Of a stretch of DNA of 64,000 nucleotides, positions 58,001 through 64,000 are shown one piece after another. Source of the stretch: Plasmopara viticola (Eukaryota > Oomycota > Peronosporomycetes > Peronosporales > Peronosporaceae); contig MBPM02000004.1 in NCBI GenBank assembly GCA_001695595.3, forward strand, positions 1,550,001 to 1,614,000, given 5' to 3'. Within the stretch, counting starts at the first letter, position 1. Every line of letters begins with the position of its first letter. The notes beneath the pieces were generated by a model. The model saw only the letters and a program-made list of their open reading frames with translations. It ran no database searches and was not told the DNA's origin. The translations under genes were made by a program, and so were the position numbers.

Positions 58001-60788
58001 CTATTTCGTCAATTGATACTGGCCACCAACAAGCTCCAATTTGCCATTGCTGACAAGTTTTTCGAGAACCACCGAAAGTCCAGAGATCGTCTTGGTATCT
58101 AAAACAATAAGGAATTAGCAATTCATAAATTAATGAGCATTATGCTCGATAATGTTGCTACTACAGACATACACGGTTGGGTACCACTTCGCGCGAACGT
58201 GGCAAGCATGTTGTGGATCCGTTGGATAGTAAGCGACCCAAAGTTGGAGAGCATACCAACAATGTAGGCTTCCAGGACCTTGAGATCCTCATCAGCCTGT
58301 GCGTCCGATGACACAGCGGTTTCAAGCTCTTCAAACATCAAATCATCGTCGCACCGCGTGTCTTCAAATGAACTGCTAGCCACGAGCTCTCTACGCCCTG
58401 ATGCAAACGATACAAGCCCGTGATTGACCCATACAGAAATGTGTTTCAACAACAAATCGTCCGAAATTTCAAGCAGCGCCGCAAGATCATGTCTTCTCAA
58501 GGTTACTTTAATGGCCTCCTTTAGGCTTCAAGAAAAGCAACACGACGTACTTTTATCTTCAAAGTGTAATATGATCGTCGCTTGAATTGGTGAGACGGTA
58601 AACTCACGTGTTTCATTCTCCAGTTCGATCAAGAGCTGGAATAAAACCACACAATATAATCACAACCACGCAGTGATGGTCACAACCAATGCCACGGACC
58701 TGTACGGATCCGAGAGAAGCATTCCAGTCCAATGAACGAGGGTTTCGCAGTACGCTATAAGCATCTTTGAACGCATCAATATCCTTCAAAACTCTTTTGT
58801 GCAGCATGAACTCGTCGCCTTGTAAAGGAGGCCAGAACTGCTGCGAAACAATTGTTGCATCAACATAGTTCGACGGTCTTTCAAAGGAAGCAAGTTGATT
58901 CTTCATCGATCTCTGTTGGGCCGCAGCCGGTGCAGAATTCTTCATTGTTGACCGCGCATTTACATTCAGTCGCTTCGAGTCTTCAATATCGCGCACCATA
59001 ATCACACACTGCTGTAAATTTTCTTCACCAAAACGCAGCTTTAATAACTCGAGCGTCTGCACGTCCCGTTCCGTGTCAAAATCAAGATTTTGCAGCAATT
59101 TATCTGCCAGCATCATCCGGTATTCATTTACAAAGAGCTCACGGCTTCCATATATATTAACCTTACGCACAGAGAGCAAGTCAACAAGTCAAGCAATGTG
59201 CGCGCAAACAGCACAACGCGTACGAGAATCCTAAGAATGTCGTCGCTGCTTCGACTGCGCGACGATTTTGTCGGATCCGCATCAATTGGATCCGGTTCCC
59301 ACGAGTCCGGTGATATGTCCTGCAACGTAAAAGGTGTATCACTTAATTATAATCTAACCATAACTGTCTACAGCAGCACCTTTACCTCGTCGTCATCGCT
59401 GTCATCGTCGTGCTGGATGATTCGCATATTGTCTCGACGAAGCTCTTCGAAAAGATCACTACTTTGCTCGTCGGTGAGACTTTGAACAATGCATCGAACA
59501 GTGTCTTTGCGCTTTCTCAAGTACTAAAGAATCAATGTAAATATGTCGTGTCGATCATTTGCCAACTCGTTGACTTACCTCTTTGACAGGACCACTCAAA
59601 CTTTCTAGCAATACACCCTTGGGATCTAAAAGTCGAAAGGCCTTTCAACAGCCGCTATGAATTTCCATTCCTGTAGACATCGCAAGCAACGAAAAATACC
59701 TTAATCGTAGACACATAGATGTCGAGAATTGCGGATGTATTAGCTCCTGGCTGTAATAACCGAGACTTCAACGCACATCGAAACTCTTGCACAAGCTCGC
59801 CGTGCTGTCGAGTACGTTCAAGACATTGCCGCAAATCTTGTAATGCCGGTTCACTAGCCACAAGCCAGTTTATCTACTACACTATCTTTTAAACATGCCA
59901 TCCAAAGTCTCACCTGTCGGGAAATTCCTTGATAATCTCAAATAACTGCTTGATACGTAGACTACCAAACTCTTGAAACACATGTCTTGACAAGATCATT
60001 TTCCACTTGTTCAATGCTGCTTCGTCCTTGGTCTGCATTGTCTCCTCCAGCCACAGCAACAGCTCAGAGCACGCCCACTGCTCCACATTCGACAAAATCA
60101 GCTCATCGTACACTTCTCTACACGTCGACTTGACCTGTTTCTTGATCTGTGCGTGCAAAACTTTCACCAACGCTGGTTCGGCCACATGCAGCCATTCTAG
60201 CTGCACCAGGGTCTGCCGTATCGGGCGCGAGTCAAAAATTTGTGCTTTTTCTTTGCCTCGAAATTTGTAAAAGCTCATAGCAAAGAACATTTGCAACAGC
60301 TCTTCAAATTTTTCGACCAACGCCATGTCCTCAAATATTAAGCTGCGAAAATTAATCTTGAGATCCCACAACATAGTTCTCTGCCCTCTCTGAAGTTGTA
60401 CATGGTCGTCAAAGAGGCTAGCGATCTGGACACAGTGGGCAAAGGCATCCTCGGCAAACTGCAGAGCCATTGTGAGTTGTTGCGCATATAGCAAGGCCAT
60501 GCGTCGACGGCCATGTTTGCTGTTTCTGTTGCCCTCAAATTCGGTTGGCAAGAGGTCGAAATAGCTCCAAAACGGCGGTACGACATCCGAACGTAACCAG
60601 TAGACGAGTCGCTGCAACAGCATCTCGCGCAGGGGTTCGTGACACCCATGGGCTACGGCGTTTTGAATAATGTTACATAGATGATCACTGATGTCTTCAG
60701 TACCCGTGGATGCATTCTCATCCAACTCGTGGTCAAATGCAAAGAGTTTACGCCATAGAAGCTCGCGACTTACGCGCAATGAGCCCAT
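58001..60788 (-). CDS. APC2: Anaphase-promoting complex subunit 2, with one in-frame stop
   Basis: Eight exons: 60788-59914, 59853-59700, 59641-59579, 59523-59386, 59319-59224, 59161-58700, 58635-58173 and 58098-58001. All other junctions are GT-AG with matching phases, 782 codons in all. Family landmarks: FPDSEPALQDLRQCLERT, LLQPGANTSAILDIYVSTIK, SWEPDPIDADP with SSDDILRILVNIYGSRELF (cullin homology), ELLKLRFGEENLQQC, and the C-terminal winged helix ending GGQYQLTK. The cullin-like subunit binds RING protein APC11 and catalyses cyclin and securin ubiquitylation. Codon 632 is TGA (58530-58528), where relatives appear to have Trp before S/T-L-(K/E)-E. The frame stays open on both sides, so this is a single nonsense change, or a sequence error. 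If real, it would remove about 150 residues including the WHB domain. The start is the ATG at 60788; upstream in-frame codons lack ATG. Confidence 0.85.
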
Positions 60789-63129
60789 ATATATAAATTT
60801 ATAGTATTTAAATTTCTTGATTTTTATATTCAAGATTTGGAGGTCTTAAAAACTAAAAAAAACAATTTATCGACAAAACTTTCGCGACTGAAAATCCTTG
60901 GCCAATAGATGAAGAAGTCGCAGTATGTCTTTCAAGAAAACAATGTAAGGGATGACAAGTGCGAGAGGATCACATAGAACCTAGCATAGATGAGGCGTGC
61001 AGGGAATTGCTCTTGGTGAGCAATTGTTCACTTACCTCGATTTTGACGGGATTGAAGCGATGTCGTCGAAATGCAAAATGGTAAATGTTGACAGGGTACC
61101 ATTTTTTCAATGCTCTATTGAACGATCAGCCAGTTCTTCTTACAAATGCTTGGCTTTAACAACCCGTTTACACGCATTAGATAAGGGATGAGTATTATCT
61201 AATACTTTTGACATTCATACAAAAAAAAAGATTTAGTCTTTACAGGTCTGTAGACCAGCTGTGTCATTTCATAAAGACCAGGCAGAAGGGTGCTTTCATT
61301 ACACAAGTACTTATTTAGAAAAATAGTTTTTTCGTGCCTGCAAAGGCTGCACCTGTGTCGTGTGCGGCGAGCCTTCCAACGTTTACTCTTCGAAGAGCCG
61401 CTAAGGCAAGGGGCTGGGAAAGCCTCCCACTCTATTGCATGGGGAACGCGAGCCCATCGCTCATTTCACGCGAGGATCCACAGATGCCCCTGATGTTTAT
61501 TTTTCACAACTTCGCTCGCTAGGGCCGTAAAAAGCCTTAGGCTTATACCAATGGACCTCCTGGCCCGAGAAAATTCCTCTATTGGTGTTAAGTTAACGCC
61601 AAGTTCACCAAACCTCACGTTTACACTCAGGAAAGTCCATTTGTTTTCAAGAGAGTGAGACGCCAGGTCACGACCGTTATCTTATTATATGATGACCTGA
61701 TTTGATGAATTGGAGAATTCGCGGCTATGAAATAACACGGCTTTGCGTCCGTAAGCGTATACATAAACAGAGTACGAGACCGCCTGTGATCATTCTTGTA
61801 TGTCGAGAAAATCAAATTTTGTGTATACAACGCGTAAGACCTTTAACTCATCGACCTGGACCTCCCAGTAGCTATTAGGAAGAAGTCTGCTCGTAACTTC
61901 AAGCACCATAATGCGCTCTACCTTCTTATGGGCAAGAGGAGCTGCAAATGCAGTTGTCTTATTAGACTCATAAATGCCAGCAATTATCTAGCATTGCATT
62001 CTGTGCTTTCGATCCATTCGATAGCTTCACGAGGAAGTAGACCGTCAACCAGTGATTGATTATTGAAAGCTACGGGATCCAACAGCAGCTTGCTCACAGG
62101 CGCGTAGCCAGGTGCTGATGGATCTCATAGCACCAAATTGAAGATCGCATTTTTCGGTGAGCAACTGTTTAGTATCCTTAGTCCAAAGAATTAAGTGAGC
62201 TGACGGAATGCGTTTTGTATTCTTCAAGCGAATCTGTACAATGCGCGACAAGATTGTTACCGCAATTACGACGGGAGATTTAATGATACCGAAGCGTAAA
62301 AGCCTCGCTATTATCGCCTTTCCTGCGCTGACTGACTTTTTTATTGTATGTGTGCGCACTCATGTAGGTACGTAGACCAGTGTTTGTCAAATCTAAACAA
62401 TTGAGTTGACTTGAAGTTTGTTGTTGACAATCAAGTTGCTATTAAACTCTTGTCGTAGATAATTGACAAAGGAAAGCAAACCATGGAAGTAACACTAAAC
62501 GAGTGAATGCCAATTGCGGTTTTAGAGGCTTTGAAAGACGCTGGGGCGGGTGCTGATATCAGCATGTGCAAGCTGGACCTTGCGAAATATCTTTCACCGA
62601 AACGAGATAGATCAATACATCCTAAATAGATAAATGGTGATAATTTTTTACGAGACTAACTCAAGATCTCGCAGTGATCAGACTTTCCAAAGAAAAAAGC
62701 CAAAGACCAAGCTTAGTAGCTTGTACGAACATTTGATCAAATTTCAATCAATTCGGACAGCTACTTATTAAATTCTGTAAGCAGAAGTGGCACGCAAGCT
62801 GCATCTTGTGTACTCGTTTCGATTTTAAAGCTAATAGTTTACTACTACGACCAACACACAAGCAAGCTGAACTCGCTCACTCCACGATCTCAATGTTGCA
62901 TCTACGCTTCGTGCACTGGAAAGGATGATGAAGATGAACAACAAAGCAGATCCTATGTATATTTAAATCATATAAAATGCCGTGGCACGACTCTTCATCC
63001 ATAGTTTTCAGAGTTCTAGCGCCACCTTTTCGTATTCGATGAATTTATTAGATAAATTTTCTTTTGTGTAATAAACAACGTAAGACAGTCGTTGACAAAG
63101 ATAATCCACCAGCTTACATTAGTCATCAA
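60789..63129. other. Gene-poor right flank
   Basis: No supported gene. TATATATA and AT-rich sequence lie just upstream of the APC2 start. A locally GC-richer patch at about 61335-61500 has short frames only. A near-perfect 21-bp palindrome (TTGGTGTTAAGTTAACGCCA plus A) lies at 61582-61602. A minus ATG frame of 99 codons ends at 62060 without recognisable domain. Confidence 0.45.
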
Positions 63130-63462
63130 GGAAAAGGTTGGGGTGACGCCCTCCTTCCAAGCGCGGGGGCTAAATGCTCGCGCGCTTCGGGCAGGTGCTC
63201 TCGGGCAACTGCAGGTCTCTAACGAGTCTCATTCTCGACGCGACGGTCTCCAGCACCAGGGCGCCACCTGGGCTCTTACCAAGTCAGAGCTAAACAAAAT
63301 AATGGAAGACCCTCACGACCTCGGTGCTGGCTGCACTGCCCGCCGAACGAGACCCGACGTATGCGGACACCACTCTATGCCGTGGACTAGCCAGACTGAG
63401 CCTAGCACGTGCATAACTTGGCAACGCGATAACGTAATACAATACAATACAATAACATTAGT
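63130..63462 (+). repeat. GC-rich retroposon-like segment with AATAC-repeat tail
   Basis: A sharply GC-richer block (about 63135-63420) stands in AT-rich DNA and ends in an ACGTAATACAATACAATACA run (63433-63452), a simple-repeat tail as seen at the 3' ends of LINE or SINE copies. It is open in one plus frame for some 150 codons but starts without ATG and contains no recognisable domain. Family not identified. Confidence 0.35.
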
Positions 63463-63494
63463 CATAGATATGTGGTCCATATATTTTCTACAAA

Positions 63495-63695
63495 ATGAAA
63501 AGAGACCAAGTCTTCATTTGGATTACGCTCGTGGGTGTGGCGGGTGCGCTAGCCATCAATTTGCCGCGATATAGTACAATGGCACATCAGGGACGCGAGC
63601 GCACACTACATTGTCATAAGAGTAAAAAAATGGATATAATAGAGCCTGCATTAGACACCATCTGGAAATATATCGACAAAAGAGGCAACGACTGA
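63495..63695 (+). CDS. Possible 66-aa single-pass membrane protein
   Basis: An ATG-to-TGA frame. Residues 6-24 are a hydrophobic helix (VFIWITLVGVAGALAINLP) after a short charged start (MKRDQ). A hydrophilic tail follows (KKMDIIEPALDTIWKYIDKR). The layout resembles small mitochondrial inner-membrane proteins, which are often missed in annotation. There is no paralogue or splice evidence in the window. It lies directly behind a retroposon-like segment, so it could also be chance. Family unknown. Confidence 0.35.
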   Translation: MKRDQVFIWITLVGVAGALAINLPRYSTMAHQGRERTLHCHKSKKMDIIEPALDTIWKYIDKRGND

Positions 63696-63699
63696 CTTC

Positions 63700-64000
63700 T
63701 TGTATGTTTCAACTACAAATCCAGCCAAGCTTTATTTATCTCTAAAATTTGACCAAACAAACTCAAGATCTTTAGCTGCGAATCATCTACTCTTTTTTTC
63801 GCCGTATGGGGCTTGAGGTCAAACTCCTAGTTTAGGATTCCGTGGCATGTTAGAGAAACAGCAAAGTTGGTTGGACCGTTGGCGTTGCAATCCACTTGCT
63901 TTTAAGTACCCCAACGCGGGCAGCACCACTCAAGCGACAGGCTTCAGACGAACTTGATCTCTTCAAGCTTTTCATAATCCCGCGCAACTTGCAGAAAAAA
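63700..64000. other. Right edge, nothing certain
   Basis: A minus-strand ATG frame enters near 63975 and ends near 63830 (SSSSEACRLSGAARVGVLKS). It could be the edge of a gene extending past the window, but this cannot be judged here. Confidence 0.3.

Noticed and set aside
58506..58552. A mini-intron in APC2 to bypass the TGA
   Set aside because: From donor GTACGT the nearest acceptors give a 25-nt or 33-nt intron and lead straight into new stops; the frame is continuous if the TGA is read as a sense codon.
61335..61560. tRNA or structured RNA gene in the GC-richer patch
   Set aside because: I could not fold a cloverleaf with the T-loop GTTCRA consensus at the right spacing.

Overview
The window is nuclear DNA of an oomycete, most likely a zoospore-forming Peronosporales species (Phytophthora/Plasmopara type). 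This rests on compact genes with short GT-AG introns of about 45-100 nt (many 60-80), donors mostly of the GTACGT/GTAAGT/GTATGT type, gene-dense islands separated by AT-rich gene-poor DNA, an oomycete-style START protein, and a flagellar radial-spoke gene. Names come from protein motifs read by eye; no database was searched.

Layout. 1-2706 holds no supported gene. 2707-15804 is an island: Nup205/Nup192-type nucleoporin (-), head-to-head with a large glycine-rich, cysteine-rich membrane protein (+), which converges on the SNARE USE1 (-). 15805-24928 is gene-poor, with hairpin repeats, a decayed gene (about 18.6-19.7 kb), one possible small gene (22571-23017) and a decayed fragment near 23.8 kb. 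24929-36402 is the densest island: a decayed DCAF4-like WD40 gene, radial-spoke head RSPH4/6 (-), a five-RanBP2-zinc-finger gene (-), a P5CR-like Rossmann domain fused to a protein kinase (-), organellar-type lysyl-tRNA synthetase (-), a tandem SCP2 protein ending in SKL (+), and a small lysine-rich membrane-anchored protein (-).

From 37.6 to 40.2 kb, a pair of roughly 90-bp inverted repeats encloses two dead genes, an alpha-tubulin and a coiled-coil protein. A START-domain protein follows (41-42.2 kb). 43-50.4 kb is gene-poor, with a Copia gag remnant and a diverged direct repeat. 50486-60788 is the last island: a B-box/PH/kinase protein (+), ORC5 (-), a small zinc-knuckle protein (+) and APC2 (-). 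APC2 is readable through eight exons but carries one in-frame TGA. The right end has repeat-like DNA with a GC-rich retroposon-like tail and one possible 66-aa membrane protein.

The genes are unrelated eukaryotic housekeeping functions (nuclear pore, ER SNARE, replication origin, anaphase-promoting complex, tRNA charging, peroxisome, axoneme) plus two lineage-specific signalling kinases. I see no operon-like pathway, CRISPR array, tRNA or rRNA gene. The least ordinary items are the reductase-like/kinase fusion, the inverted-repeat cassette of dead genes, and the APC2 nonsense codon.
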